A stretch of 64,000 bases of DNA from Hyphomonadaceae bacterium TMED5 (GCA_002173095.1 NHBK01000019.1:1-64000), one strand, 5' to 3'. Counted from the stretch's first letter, positions 17,466 to 26,570 are shown. The notes: generated from the sequence alone by a model not told the origin. Program-made: numbers and translations.

Positions 17466-18419
17466 ATGCCGCATGCGCAAACTATTCTGCTGCATCAGTA
17501 CGAGAATTCTCCGTTTTCTGAGAAAGTCAGACTTGCTCTGCGTCTCAAAAACCTGGCCTGGTCCAAGGTCGATATACCGACCATTATGCCCAAGCCGGAC
17601 CTGATCCCCCTTACGGGCGGGTATCGCCGCACCCCTGTTTTGCAGATTGGCGGCGACATTATCTGCGATACCGCGCTCATTCTGCGTGAAATCGAAAAGC
17701 GCCATCCAGAACGTTCACTCGGCTTTGGTGGCCATGAGGGCGTACACTCCATGGTCGCCTCGTGGACAGACCGGCAATGGTTCCAGACGACTGTCGGGCT
17801 GATCTTCGGCACGCTGGGAGAACACATCCCGCAGGAGTTCAAAGACGACCGAGCCAAAATGACGGGACGCGGCTTTGACACCGATCAGATGAAAGCCGCA
17901 GTTCCAATGTTGAAAGACCAATGGCGCGCACATCTGTCATGGATTGAAGAACGCCTTGAGGCTGGCCGTGCTGCGGGTCATGGCGATTATATGATGGGTT
18001 CCAAACCCGGACTTTGTGATGTCCATGCTCATATGAATATCTGGTTCCTGAACAAGAACCTGCCAGAACTCACCCGCCAGTTCCTTGCGCGCACCCCGCT
18101 GACAGAGGAATGGTTCGACCAGCTGAATGGCATTTCCGGCCAGAAGCCGGAAACGATTGGATCCTCTGATGCTTTAGAAATGGCCGGTCAGGCTGCCCCA
18201 CGTCTGGTCGCCGCCAGCGTCGGCAATGAAGCACAGGGCCTTGCACCCGGTGAACGCGTCAGTGTCGCGCCAGATGATTATGCGCAGGACTGGGTCACTG
18301 GTGAGCTCGTCTCCGCCCATGCCAACAAGATCACGCTATATAAAGTGGATGGCGCAATCGAAAACCTGCACATCCATTTCCCAAGGGCTGGATATCTCGT
18401 CCGACGGGTTACAGACTAA
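17466..18419 (+). CDS. Glutathione S-transferase family protein with C-terminal extension
   Basis: A 317-residue protein. The N-terminal thioredoxin-like domain (about 1-80) has the layout of a GST: HQYENSPFSEKVRLAL, a cis-proline in RRTPVLQ, and the glutathione-binding DTALI turn. A helical domain (about 95-230) follows with CDVHAHMNIWF. The last 70-75 residues (after about 240) form an extra region with GERVSVAPDDY, a small beta-rich domain not found in classical GSTs. The start at 17466 has GGGAGG upstream. Substrate and role are unknown. It ends at a strong bidirectional terminator. Confidence 0.8.
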   Translation: MPHAQTILLHQYENSPFSEKVRLALRLKNLAWSKVDIPTIMPKPDLIPLTGGYRRTPVLQIGGDIICDTALILREIEKRHPERSLGFGGHEGVHSMVASWTDRQWFQTTVGLIFGTLGEHIPQEFKDDRAKMTGRGFDTDQMKAAVPMLKDQWRAHLSWIEERLEAGRAAGHGDYMMGSKPGLCDVHAHMNIWFLNKNLPELTRQFLARTPLTEEWFDQLNGISGQKPETIGSSDALEMAGQAAPRLVAASVGNEAQGLAPGERVSVAPDDYAQDWVTGELVSAHANKITLYKVDGAIENLHIHFPRAGYLVRRVTD

Positions 18420-18423
18420 ACAA

Positions 18424-18451
18424 AAAACGGGGAGCCAGGGCTCCCCGTTTT
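18424..18451. terminator. Bidirectional Rho-independent terminator
   Basis: A perfect 12-base-pair stem (AAAACGGGGAGC / GCTCCCCGTTTT) with a four-base loop lies between converging genes. A runs on one side and T runs on the other let it stop transcription in both directions. Confidence 0.88.
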
Positions 18452-18472
18452 CAATTTCAGCTTTCGCCGGGC

Positions 18473-20413
18473 TTATTCTGGGGCAGAGTATTCAAACTCA
18501 ACACCCAGATAGTCGACCAGCGCGTCCGGCTCTGCAAAGAGCGGCTCGATTGTTTCCATCGCCGCTGCATTCAGCGGCTCTTCCGGCTCAACGGAAAGAC
18601 CAATCGTACCGCCATTCAGAATGAAGTCTGCAACGCCGTTCACATACTCAAGAGCTGGTGGGAACGCTGATCCGACCTGCATGCCAGACATACGCGTCAG
18701 ACCGCTCGCAAGGCCGCGCAGTTCAGACGGCGAGGAATTACGCATCATGGCTGCGGTAGAATCATCTTCCGGTGCGAGCTGAGCAAATGCGATCGCCAGA
18801 CCAAACACTTTCTCAAGGCCGCCATCATCATCGATTTCAATGTCGAAGCTAGTGAGCGCCATTTCCTGCTGCATGAGCATTGCCACAGCATCAGCAGATT
18901 CAACATCGTCCTTCGGCTCGCGTCCTTCCGGGGCCTGATTTGCCTCAATTGCCCCTGCAAACTGGGTCATGCTTGGCATTTCGCCAGCCAGCCCCAGCGA
19001 GAACCTTCCAAACCCATCCATCTGGTGGACATAGTCGAACACTGAGGCACCGGTTTCTGCATCCCATGCCGCTTCAGCATTGATATCCATGGTCAGGGTC
19101 TCAACACCATAGTCAGAAAGCGTAGAGCGAACTGCTGTCATCATCTGCATGACTTCTTCAGCATCCGGGCCTTCGGCAATAGCGCCAGACATCACGTTCT
19201 GGATATAACCGATATAGGTTTCGACATTATAGGTCATGTCTTCTGCAGCCATTGAGATACGCTGCGGCACGAACCAATTGAAGTCACTGATATCTACGGT
19301 GGTGTGGGCGACAGAATAGAAAAGCTGATCACCCATCATGACCTGTTCGCCAAATACATCCCAGGTACCAAGGCTCATCAGATCGCTGACACTCATATCC
19401 GGAATGGTTTGCGTTTCGAGATAGCCAAACAGCGTGCTCAACTCGAACCCTTGCATCACATAGAGATCAATCGAGCCGGACATATCCATATTGATCGGCT
19501 CACCAATCTCCTCGCTCAAAATGGCGGTATTCATGACATAGCTGGCATCACGATAAATCGTCATCGCCGTATCACCGCGAGACATGCCGCTAGACCCAAC
19601 CATCGGAACACTGAAGTCAATCACAATGTTCTGATCAACACCGTCCTGGGTCGTCGTCACGTCCGCTGCCACAGTCGTGTCGAACATCGCCATCTGGTCG
19701 ATATCCACACTGCGGTAGAAGCGTGCCACTGGTGCGATAATCGCCCACACACCCTGCTCCTCGGTCAGTTCGTCCGCTGAATAGAGTGCAGTAATTCCGG
19801 CATTCACTTCATCGGGTGAACTATGCCAGGTCAGGCCGTCCATGATGATCTGGCCAAAGGACGCCTCATAGCCGTCAAAGCTGAAGTCAGCGTCGATTGT
19901 CAGGCTATCGCCATCACCTTCAACACCTTCGACCATGCCCTCAATGCCGTCGACATAAGCGTCGGTGAACGTCTCCATCATCGGCTCAAGACCAAATAGC
20001 GTGACGCCGCGCATATCAATTCGCGACCCAAGCTCAGCTGTTTCATTCGCGGCCAATGCGGAAATCTGGCTGTCGCTCAGACCGTAAGCGCGCAACTCTT
20101 CAATGCGGAAGCCAATGGTAAATTCATCTTCGAGGGAGAAAGTGATTTCGACGTTCTCAGCAACATCACCGCCGCCTTCAGAAAAGAATGACCCGACAGA
20201 CACTTCAAACGGTGCCGGAATATTCGAGAGCAAAGCCATAACGGATGTTTCTGACGCCAGCGCCCCTGAAGGGCTGCTCGACCGCATGCTTTCAAAAGCC
20301 GCGATCTCGCTGGCATAGCTCTCTGCGCCCTGCGCAAAAGCTGGCGCGCTGATCGGCGTAATCACGCCTGCGCCCATAATCGCGAGACCGGCGGTTAAAT
20401 TTCTGATTTGCAT
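18473..20413 (-). CDS. Secreted acidic protein of unknown function, 646 residues
   Basis: I do not recognise this family. The product has a signal peptide (residues 1-27, ending APAFAQ) and no further membrane segment, so it is periplasmic or outer-surface. It is strongly acidic and rich in Met, Asp, Glu and Ser, with very few cysteines. The predicted pattern is alternating beta-strand and helix, with several segments of the style 'VxxIxxxFSxDGYEASFGQI'. A good ribosome binding site (AAGGGGA, six bases) precedes the ATG. It is a single-gene unit with a terminator behind and a motif-bearing promoter in front (20454-20492). It could be a large solute- or lipid-binding protein, but that is a guess. 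Confidence 0.85.
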   Translation of the reverse strand: MQIRNLTAGLAIMGAGVITPISAPAFAQGAESYASEIAAFESMRSSSPSGALASETSVMALLSNIPAPFEVSVGSFFSEGGGDVAENVEITFSLEDEFTIGFRIEELRAYGLSDSQISALAANETAELGSRIDMRGVTLFGLEPMMETFTDAYVDGIEGMVEGVEGDGDSLTIDADFSFDGYEASFGQIIMDGLTWHSSPDEVNAGITALYSADELTEEQGVWAIIAPVARFYRSVDIDQMAMFDTTVAADVTTTQDGVDQNIVIDFSVPMVGSSGMSRGDTAMTIYRDASYVMNTAILSEEIGEPINMDMSGSIDLYVMQGFELSTLFGYLETQTIPDMSVSDLMSLGTWDVFGEQVMMGDQLFYSVAHTTVDISDFNWFVPQRISMAAEDMTYNVETYIGYIQNVMSGAIAEGPDAEEVMQMMTAVRSTLSDYGVETLTMDINAEAAWDAETGASVFDYVHQMDGFGRFSLGLAGEMPSMTQFAGAIEANQAPEGREPKDDVESADAVAMLMQQEMALTSFDIEIDDDGGLEKVFGLAIAFAQLAPEDDSTAAMMRNSSPSELRGLASGLTRMSGMQVGSAFPPALEYVNGVADFILNGGTIGLSVEPEEPLNAAAMETIEPLFAEPDALVDYLGVEFEYSAPE

Positions 20414-20453
20414 GTAAATCCCCTTGAACTGTTTCCAACCACACTACACACAT

Positions 20454-20492
20454 TTATCGTTTTTGCAACAATATTTATTGTTTTTCGCTATA
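20454..20492 (-). promoter_or_regulatory. AT-rich operator-like element upstream of the 646-residue secreted protein
   Basis: It starts with TTATCG, contains AACAAT and ATTGTT as six-base arms with a four-base spacer, and ends CGCTATA. The core ACAATATT, the TGTTTT that follows and the CG-N-TA end match the palindrome at 57011-57043 in front of another unknown gene. It lies about 40 bases upstream of the start codon, where an operator would sit. Confidence 0.4.
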
Positions 20493-20515
20493 CATAATCC
20501 CCATTACGCGAAATC

Positions 20516-21034
20516 CTAACGTCGCACGAACAGATATTCCGGATCGTAGTGATTGCCGACCCGGTATTTGTATTCCTTCAGCAAACCGAAGCCATACCGC
20601 TCATAAAAGCGCTGCGCGCCATCATTGAATTTATACACGCTGAGATATAGCGGCGCCTTTCCGTCACGATCGATCCAGGCAATCATCTCATCCATCAGAA
20701 GACGACCAAGCCCCTCCCCCTGATAGGGCGCATCCACATAAAGACGGCTGATTTCCATCGCCCCATCGGGGCAATCATCCACTGGCAGGTCGCATGGGCC
20801 TGCAACGCCATATCCGGCCAGCGCGCCAGTTTCTGCCTCCCCCACCCAGATACGGATGGCCCCATCATTCAGCGCACGGATATACCCTTCTGCGCTGTGA
20901 CTTTCTTTCAGAAACTGTGAGAGGTCTTCCGGCGCATAAAGATGGCCGAATTTATCCGAAAACGTCCGTCCGCCGAGTTCGGACAAAGCTTGCGCGTCTT
21001 CAACCGACGCAGGTCTGATTTTAATACCCGTCAT
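20516..21034 (-). CDS. GNAT-family N-acetyltransferase
   Basis: A 172-residue single-domain acetyltransferase that uses acetyl-CoA. GNAT motif A is visible as ISRLYVDAPYQGEGLGRLLM (about residues 91-110) with the pyrophosphate-binding Q-x-x-G-x-G/A loop. Motif B follows in LYLSVYKFNDGAQRFYERYGF, near the C-terminus. The acceptor cannot be predicted: candidates include a protein N-terminus, an amine or an amino acid. No clear ribosome binding site precedes the start. The msrB gene upstream has its own terminator, so this gene probably has its own promoter. Confidence 0.87.
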   Translation of the reverse strand: MTGIKIRPASVEDAQALSELGGRTFSDKFGHLYAPEDLSQFLKESHSAEGYIRALNDGAIRIWVGEAETGALAGYGVAGPCDLPVDDCPDGAMEISRLYVDAPYQGEGLGRLLMDEMIAWIDRDGKAPLYLSVYKFNDGAQRFYERYGFGLLKEYKYRVGNHYDPEYLFVRR

Positions 21035-21075
21035 ATGCGGGTCTTAGCCCGCGTCATCTATTGGGTGAACCCCCG

Positions 21076-21096
21076 AAAAAGGGGAGAAGCTCCCCT
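21076..21096 (-). terminator. Rho-independent terminator of msrB
   Basis: On the minus strand GGGGAG, a three-base loop and CTCCCC are followed by TTTTT. The stem abuts the msrB stop codon (21096-21098). Confidence 0.7.
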
Positions 21097-21632
21097 CAGG
21101 CCGGACGGAATGTCAGCGCCACACCGTTATTGCACCAACGCTGGCCCGTAGGTGGCGGACCATCGCTGAAGACATGCCCCTGATGGCCCTTGCACCGCAT
21201 GCAGTGATACTCAGTCCGCGTCATCCAGAGGCGGTTATCCGGCTTGGTTTCCATGGCGTTGGGCAATGGCTCAAAAAAGCTCGGCCAGCCTGTGCCTGAA
21301 TTATACTTCGCATCACTGGAAAAGAGCGGCAGATCGCATCCAGCACAATGGAACACACCATCGCGATGCTCATCATTCAGTGCCGAGGTGAAAGCCCGCT
21401 CTGTGCCTTCTTCGCGCAGAACATAGAACTGGTCGTCCGACAGTCGCGCGCGCCATTCTTCCTCTGTGAGGGATGCCCAATCAATTCCCGAAGGGTCTGG
21501 CGGAAGCCCCGCCCCTTCAGGCGCACTGATCTGTGCATGACCCGATCGGTCAGAACAGCCCACGGCCAGAAATGCTGGAATGGCAGCCAGAATGAACCGG
21601 CGATTAGGAAGGAAGGTCAGCTTTTTTGTCAT
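21096..21632 (-). CDS. msrB: Exported peptide-methionine (R)-S-oxide reductase MsrB
   Basis: A 178-residue MsrB that reduces the R-sulfoxide of methionine in proteins. The zinc-binding cysteine pairs are CAGC and CMRC; the substrate-binding GTGWPSFFEP and the GHVFSDGP stretch are complete. The catalytic cysteine is in RWCNNGVAL near the C-terminus. Unlike the cytosolic form, it has an N-terminal export signal: a twin-arginine NRRF followed by a hydrophobic run ending AVGC26. That could be a Tat signal, a lipobox, or both, placing the enzyme in the periplasm. The ATG at 21632 is preferred to a GTG two codons upstream. No msrA is adjacent. Confidence 0.92.
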   Translation of the reverse strand: MTKKLTFLPNRRFILAAIPAFLAVGCSDRSGHAQISAPEGAGLPPDPSGIDWASLTEEEWRARLSDDQFYVLREEGTERAFTSALNDEHRDGVFHCAGCDLPLFSSDAKYNSGTGWPSFFEPLPNAMETKPDNRLWMTRTEYHCMRCKGHQGHVFSDGPPPTGQRWCNNGVALTFRPA

Positions 21633-21692
21633 ACTCACATATTTGGACCGCGATCGGTCACTGTCGAGTCAAACAGCTGTGAGTATATAGTG

Positions 21693-22646
21693 TTACGCGG
21701 TAATGGGACGCGAAACCCAGATAGCAGGCGGCATGGCTTTCCGGATATCCGCCTCACATTGATCAATCTCTTTTTCCAGCGCTTTCAGGGTTTTACCGGT
21801 AAATTCATACAGTTTTCGACTGTCCTCATCATCCTGATCAAAGCCAATCGCCCAGCGCTGCACATCCCCAAAGGCGTCGCGTAGCTCTTTCGTCAGCCCA
21901 CGCACTGCATTCACGAAATCCATATCACCCTTGAGTGCGTACGCCTCAGCTGTCTGGTCGAGACGTATGCGCTCGAACTCAACCTGTTTTCCATACGCTT
22001 TGACCGCGTCTTCTGCTGGAACAGCCTCGTCTTCTGAGGCCAGGTTTTCGGTTTCAGCGCTCTCTGCCTCGGCCCCCGCTTCGGCCATGGCGGGATCAGC
22101 AGCCTGCACCTCATCCTCGCCCGCGTCTTCCGCAGCTGGCGCAGGCGCCGCTGGCATAGCAACCCCGGAAAGCCCTGCCATCGCCATACCAAGTCCGCCG
22201 CCCATACCGCCCTGAAGTTTTGCGAGATCCTTCTGCGCAGACTTGTAAAGATCCAGCGCCTCTTTCAGTTCACCGGCCAGACGAACGATCTGTTTGGCCA
22301 TTTCTTGTGGCTGATACTGCCAGGCTTTGCGCACCAGCTTTATTTCATCCCGAATGCGTTCCAGCGCTTCGCGGGCCTGATTTTTCTTCCGCTCAAGCGC
22401 CTCAACACGTGGATCGCTCTCGAGCGCAGCGGCTTCTTCCTCGGCTTCGGCAGCCGCCTTCTCTGCAGCCTCAGACAGAGACACCCTCACACTGTCATTC
22501 ATCGTCTCAACTGCAGACTTCTGCGTCGCCTCACCCGCACTGCGCGATCGGCTTGTTGAAGACGCAATTGCATCCTTTATCCGAGCGCTATCACGCTCAG
22601 TTCTGAAACTGTCTCGAAGGAAGGTCTGGTCTGTGATCTGGCTCAT
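21693..22646 (-). CDS. Alanine/glutamate-rich coiled-coil protein of unknown function
   Basis: I do not recognise this family. It is a 317-residue soluble protein without signal peptide. Residues about 50-150 are strongly predicted coiled coil, rich in Ala, Glu and Arg. A short Gly/Met-rich stretch (GGMGGGLGMAMAG, near 147-160) breaks it. A Pro/Ala/Glu-rich acidic linker (about 160-220) follows, then a second helical domain (about 225-300) with RKLYEFTGKTLKALEKEI. The start at 22646 has AGGAG eight bases upstream. The layout suggests a structural or scaffold protein. It is divergent from the carboxylesterase gene. Confidence 0.75.
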   Translation of the reverse strand: MSQITDQTFLRDSFRTERDSARIKDAIASSTSRSRSAGEATQKSAVETMNDSVRVSLSEAAEKAAAEAEEEAAALESDPRVEALERKKNQAREALERIRDEIKLVRKAWQYQPQEMAKQIVRLAGELKEALDLYKSAQKDLAKLQGGMGGGLGMAMAGLSGVAMPAAPAPAAEDAGEDEVQAADPAMAEAGAEAESAETENLASEDEAVPAEDAVKAYGKQVEFERIRLDQTAEAYALKGDMDFVNAVRGLTKELRDAFGDVQRWAIGFDQDDEDSRKLYEFTGKTLKALEKEIDQCEADIRKAMPPAIWVSRPITA

Positions 22647-22822
22647 TTCCTGAGCTCCTGTCTGGCGCATTCTGCGGATTTGCCCCGCATTCTGACGCAG
22701 GAGCGTTAAAAGCTCACACTGGCCGCACGCGAAGTTTCAGCAAAATTTCTGCGACCCATTTGATGCTAGACAAACTCACCAATAATTATGATGCTCCAGC
22801 TATAATAATAAGGGAGGATATA

Positions 22823-24448
22823 TTGAAGAACATGTTCAGATCGGGCATAGCTCTGGCGTGCCTGATGGGTGCCAGCTATGCACCCGCAATAAGCATCGCG
22901 CAGGAAGCTGCGTCTGATATCAGCGCAGAGACAGAAGCCGAACGTCCGCTCGCCACCACCGCCTATGGCGCTGTACGTGGACGGATAGATGAAGGCGTGA
23001 ATGTGTTTCTGGGCATCCCGTATGGCGCAGATACGGCGCTCACACGGTTCCAGCCTGCTCAACCACCCGCAAGCTGGGACGGCACACTGGAGGCGACAGC
23101 GTATCCGGACTCCATTCCTCAGCTAGGCTCAAACAATGCGCTGTTCCGCTCCTGGGCTCCCGACCCGGCGCCAGGCATGAGCGAAAACACGCTAGGCCTG
23201 AACGTCTGGACACCGGGACTGGATGACCGCGCACGGCCGGTAATGGTCTGGTTGCATGGCGGAGGCTTTCAGAACGGCAATGGGTCGAGTGCGGCCTATG
23301 ATGGGGTAAATCTGGCCAATCGCGGCGACGTGGTTGTGGTGACCATTAATCACCGCCTGAACGCTTTTGGTCATCTCTATCTGGCCGGACTGACTGACGA
23401 TCCGGCATATGCCAATAGCGGAAATGTCGGCAGCCTCGACATGGTGATGGCTCTGGAATGGGTTCGCGACAATATCGCAGCCTTTGGCGGCAATCCCGAA
23501 AACGTCACCATATTCGGCGAATCCGGTGGCGGCCGAAAGGTCTCAACACTCCTCGCCATGCCAGAGGCGGAAGGCCTGTTTGACCGCGCCATTGTGCAAA
23601 GTGGCTCTCACCTGCGGTTTCGCGAACCAGAAGAGGCAACGGCCCATTCACGCGCCTTCCTAGACATTCTGGGCATCCCCCCAGACGAGTTGGAGCGACT
23701 GAACGACCTTACCGGCGAAGAGATTCTGGAGGCGGTCCGCATTGCTGGCGAAGATCGTGTGACGGACCTTTATTGGAGCCCCGTACGGGACGGAAATTCA
23801 CTGCCGTATCATCCATTTCAGTCGCCGGAAGAACAGCCCAATGCAGACGTGCCCATGCTGATCGGCTCGAATAAAGATGAACTGTCTCTCTGGTTGATGC
23901 GCCCCGGATCAGAGCCGCCGCCACTCAGCTTTGCGACGGCCGAACCTCTGATTGGAAACTATGTGAGCGAAGACGAATTCGAATACCTGGTTGCCGGCTA
24001 TCAAAGCATTTACCCGGAATATTCCGATGCCGATATCCTCATCGCTATCGCATCAGATGCCCGCTATTCCGGCAATGCTGTGCGACAGGCAAAGCTACGC
24101 ATCGCATCGAGTGATGCGCCGGTCTGGCTTTACCAGTTTGATTGGGAAACCCCGGTGGCAAATGGTATTTTTGGTGCGCCGCACGCGCTCGAAATCGCCT
24201 TCGCCTTCGACAATCTGGAGAACTCTCGCAGCATGGTTGGTGAGCCTGCAGACGCGCAGACCGTTGCTGATCAGGTAAGTGAAGCATGGATTTCATTTGC
24301 CCGTCATGGCGACCCGAATGCGCGCGGCCTGCCATTCTGGCCAAGCGTCTCAGATGATCAGACGCCCGCCATGCGGTTCGATACTGTGTCGGAAATCGAT
24401 GAGACCTATTTCGAAGCTGAAGGCGAATATTTGTTCGCCCATGACTAA
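22823..24448 (+). CDS. Secreted type B carboxylesterase
   Basis: A 541-residue alpha/beta-hydrolase of the carboxylesterase type B / para-nitrobenzyl esterase family. The nucleophile is S234 in FGESGGG. The oxyanion-hole motif HGGGFQNG lies near residue 147, and the N-terminal YGAVRG and FLGIPYGA are family marks. A signal peptide (…ISIAQ, first 30 or so residues) predicts export. I chose a TTG start at 22823, because GGAGG stands five bases upstream; the ATG three codons later lacks such a site. It has its own terminator behind it. The natural ester substrate is unknown. Confidence 0.88.
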   Translation: MKNMFRSGIALACLMGASYAPAISIAQEAASDISAETEAERPLATTAYGAVRGRIDEGVNVFLGIPYGADTALTRFQPAQPPASWDGTLEATAYPDSIPQLGSNNALFRSWAPDPAPGMSENTLGLNVWTPGLDDRARPVMVWLHGGGFQNGNGSSAAYDGVNLANRGDVVVVTINHRLNAFGHLYLAGLTDDPAYANSGNVGSLDMVMALEWVRDNIAAFGGNPENVTIFGESGGGRKVSTLLAMPEAEGLFDRAIVQSGSHLRFREPEEATAHSRAFLDILGIPPDELERLNDLTGEEILEAVRIAGEDRVTDLYWSPVRDGNSLPYHPFQSPEEQPNADVPMLIGSNKDELSLWLMRPGSEPPPLSFATAEPLIGNYVSEDEFEYLVAGYQSIYPEYSDADILIAIASDARYSGNAVRQAKLRIASSDAPVWLYQFDWETPVANGIFGAPHALEIAFAFDNLENSRSMVGEPADAQTVADQVSEAWISFARHGDPNARGLPFWPSVSDDQTPAMRFDTVSEIDETYFEAEGEYLFAHD

Positions 24449-24465
24449 AGGGTCATAGCCATAAA

Positions 24466-24498
24466 GAAAAAGGCGGCTCGTAAGGAGCCGCCTTTTTT
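24466..24498. terminator. Bidirectional Rho-independent terminator
   Basis: Stem AAGGCGGCTC / GAGCCGCCTT with a short loop lies between the converging esterase and MFS genes. A and T runs on the two sides make it usable from both directions. Confidence 0.88.
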
Positions 24499-24501
24499 GT
24501 A

Positions 24502-26028
24502 TCAGGCTGTCGCCGTTTCTTCTTCATCCTTCTGGCCGCCCATGGACAGCATATCGCGCTGAAGCGTACGGCCGGCGAGCAGGTAATGAATACTCGCCCA
24601 GAGATATAACAAGGCGAACAGAACAATGGCGTATTGCAGGCCTTTGGCCTCTGTTGTCTGACACATTGCCAATTGAGCATCGGACAGATTGACCGCCGCT
24701 GTGCAGGTCTCAATGGATAGGTTCAGATCCGATGTAGAGAGCATCAACCCCTTCAACATGCTGGACAGAATGCCAGATGCTGGCGGCCCGAAAGCGAGCC
24801 CGAACAGGTTCACGACAAACAACGCCACGGCCACAGATGTCGCTCGCATACGGCTGTCGACGACACCGCCAAACACCGCATACATCGGCCCCAGATAGAA
24901 ATAGTGAAGCAAAGCGGCCGCACAGAGGGGAATGAGCGCAATCCATAATTCTGGCAGCAGAAAGCCTATGACATAGAGCGGAACAGACACCGACATGCCA
25001 ACGGCTGGAAGCCAGGACAGAGCATTCGGGTGACGTTTGGAAATTTTGTCGGAGATATAACCCGACGAGAATACACCAATGGCTGCGAAAATACCCATGA
25101 CGAGGCTATAATAAATGGCCGCTTCAGTGAGAGAGAGATTATGCGTACGGCGCAGGAATGCCGTCACGAAATGGCCAATGCCATATCCGACGAAACTCGC
25201 AATTGCCGCACCGAGCACGACATGGATATAGGCTGGCTTGCCCTTCAGAATTTTCAGAACCTCGCTCAGCTTGGCTTTCGCCTGCTCAGCTTTTGCGCGC
25301 GCGCCGACAGGGTCAGTATAGCCACGCGGCGGCTCTTTCATCGTCAGAATAACGATAACCGCAAACAGCAGACCGGGTAGCCCGACCGCGGCAAACGCTA
25401 TGCGCCAACCTTCGACAGACTGCCAATCAATGAGATTAGCCGCCCATGTCATTCCCCATGAGTTCAGCGCGTCATAAACGTTCGCTCCGGTGAAATGGTC
25501 ATTGATCGGACCACCGGCGAGACCGGCAAACATGGCCCCTAAAGGCACACCGAGCGCATAAATGGAAACCGCCGTCGCCCGGCTGGAGGGTTTAAAATAA
25601 TCCGCAATCAAAGACTGCGCGGGCGGCGTACAGCCTGCCTCGCCAATGCCCACCCCAACGCGCAACAGAAACAGCATAAAGAAGCTGGTTGCGAAGCCGC
25701 ACAACACCGTCATCAGGCTCCAGACGGTCATAGCGGCAATGATAATCCATTTGCGGCTGCGTGTCTCTGAAATGTGCGCAATCGGGATGCCTAGCGTGAT
25801 GTAAAATAAGGCAAAAGCCGTTCCGCCAATCATTCCCATATGCCAGTCTTCAAGGCCGAGCGAATGCTTGATCGGGTCATTCAGAATGGCCAGGATCGCA
25901 CGGTCAATGAAGTTGAAAATATAAACGAGTAGCAGAGAACCAAGAACGAAGGCTCGATACCCTTTACTGCCGAATCCCTCATTGGGATCAGCAGACGACG
26001 CCATTGCTGGCGCAGTCACTGTGGACAT
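24502..26028 (-). CDS. MFS transporter, spinster-like
   Basis: A 508-residue inner-membrane transporter with about 12 helices. The family pattern GVGIGEAGCTPPAQSLIADYF (helix 4 to its loop) and the RATAVSIYALGVPLGA stretch are typical of the spinster-like MFS group. There is an insertion of some 50 hydrophilic residues near 165-210 and a soluble loop near 235-265. The start has GGGAG at good spacing. These transporters move sphingolipid-like, organic-acid or sugar substrates; here it cannot be told. It converges on the carboxylesterase and lies upstream of a Kazal/LacI pair transcribed in the same direction, which need not be linked. Confidence 0.85.
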   Translation of the reverse strand: MSTVTAPAMASSADPNEGFGSKGYRAFVLGSLLLVYIFNFIDRAILAILNDPIKHSLGLEDWHMGMIGGTAFALFYITLGIPIAHISETRSRKWIIIAAMTVWSLMTVLCGFATSFFMLFLLRVGVGIGEAGCTPPAQSLIADYFKPSSRATAVSIYALGVPLGAMFAGLAGGPINDHFTGANVYDALNSWGMTWAANLIDWQSVEGWRIAFAAVGLPGLLFAVIVILTMKEPPRGYTDPVGARAKAEQAKAKLSEVLKILKGKPAYIHVVLGAAIASFVGYGIGHFVTAFLRRTHNLSLTEAAIYYSLVMGIFAAIGVFSSGYISDKISKRHPNALSWLPAVGMSVSVPLYVIGFLLPELWIALIPLCAAALLHYFYLGPMYAVFGGVVDSRMRATSVAVALFVVNLFGLAFGPPASGILSSMLKGLMLSTSDLNLSIETCTAAVNLSDAQLAMCQTTEAKGLQYAIVLFALLYLWASIHYLLAGRTLQRDMLSMGGQKDEEETATA

Positions 26029-26117
26029 AATTCACTCCCTATATGTGGGCGTCCGAGCCTGAAATCAGTACTCACCGCGCCCTTATTTTTTTACAGGAAA
26101 GCAGAAGCCACAAAGGA

Positions 26118-26145
26118 AGGCCAGCCTTTTCGGCTGACCTTTTCT
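26118..26145 (+). terminator. Possible hairpin terminator between the MFS and Kazal genes
   Basis: Stem AGGCCAGCC / GGCTGACCT with one mismatch and a five-base loop is followed by TTTCT. It may act as a weak terminator on either strand; both flanking genes run leftward. Confidence 0.35.
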
Positions 26146-26189
26146 AAACTTGTTCGCAAAAAATAAAGATGCACTTACAACCAAAATAC

Positions 26190-26207
26190 AGTGAGGAAAA
26201 CCTCACT
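26190..26207 (-). terminator. Probable terminator of the Kazal gene
   Basis: A perfect seven-base-pair hairpin (AGTGAGG / CCTCACT) with a four-base loop, 10 bases beyond the Kazal stop codon. On the minus strand it is followed by a broken T run. Confidence 0.5.
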
Positions 26208-26216
26208 AAATACCAG

Positions 26217-26570
26217 TCAGGAACATTCGCCCATATGGGCTATGCTTACGCCCTGCCCGGCCGCTGAACATGCATTTCCATAGGTCTGACCATCGCATCC
26301 ACACACCGGATTATACTCCATGGTGCAGATTTCAGGACGCGGCGTACATGTGCCCGCATTGTCCGCGACAGACACACAACTCTCGGGAGGATAAGCACAA
26401 TAATCACTCTCAGAAGCGCATTGAACACCGCCAATACCACCGCACATCTCGCCCGTCTCAGCCTGATGCATGCCTGGCGCAGCTGGAGTTGTTCCAGCCG
26501 TCTCAGCTGTTGTGCAGGCCGCAACCAGCCCGAAAAAGCTTAGTCCGATGAGTGCGCGCAATAAGGTCAT
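26217..26570 (-). CDS. Kazal-type protease-inhibitor lipoprotein
   Basis: A 117-residue lipoprotein with a lipobox ending LVAAC19. The C-terminal Kazal domain (about 75-117) has the diagnostic PVCGCDGQTYGNAC and closes with GEC. An upstream cysteine-rich stretch (MCGGIGGVQCASESDYC) recurs in bacterial Kazal lipoproteins I recall. Ten cysteines in the mature part suggest five disulfides. Kazal domains inhibit serine proteases by a reactive loop; here it would protect the envelope or act on foreign proteases. Its ATG overlaps the LacI stop by four bases (ATGA), so it is the second gene of that operon. Confidence 0.87.
   Translation of the reverse strand: MTLLRALIGLSFFGLVAACTTAETAGTTPAAPGMHQAETGEMCGGIGGVQCASESDYCAYPPESCVSVADNAGTCTPRPEICTMEYNPVCGCDGQTYGNACSAAGQGVSIAHMGECS

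Noticed and set aside
17352-17705. A 117-codon minus-strand frame at the GST start
   Set aside because: It overlaps the GST thioredoxin domain in antisense and shows no support.
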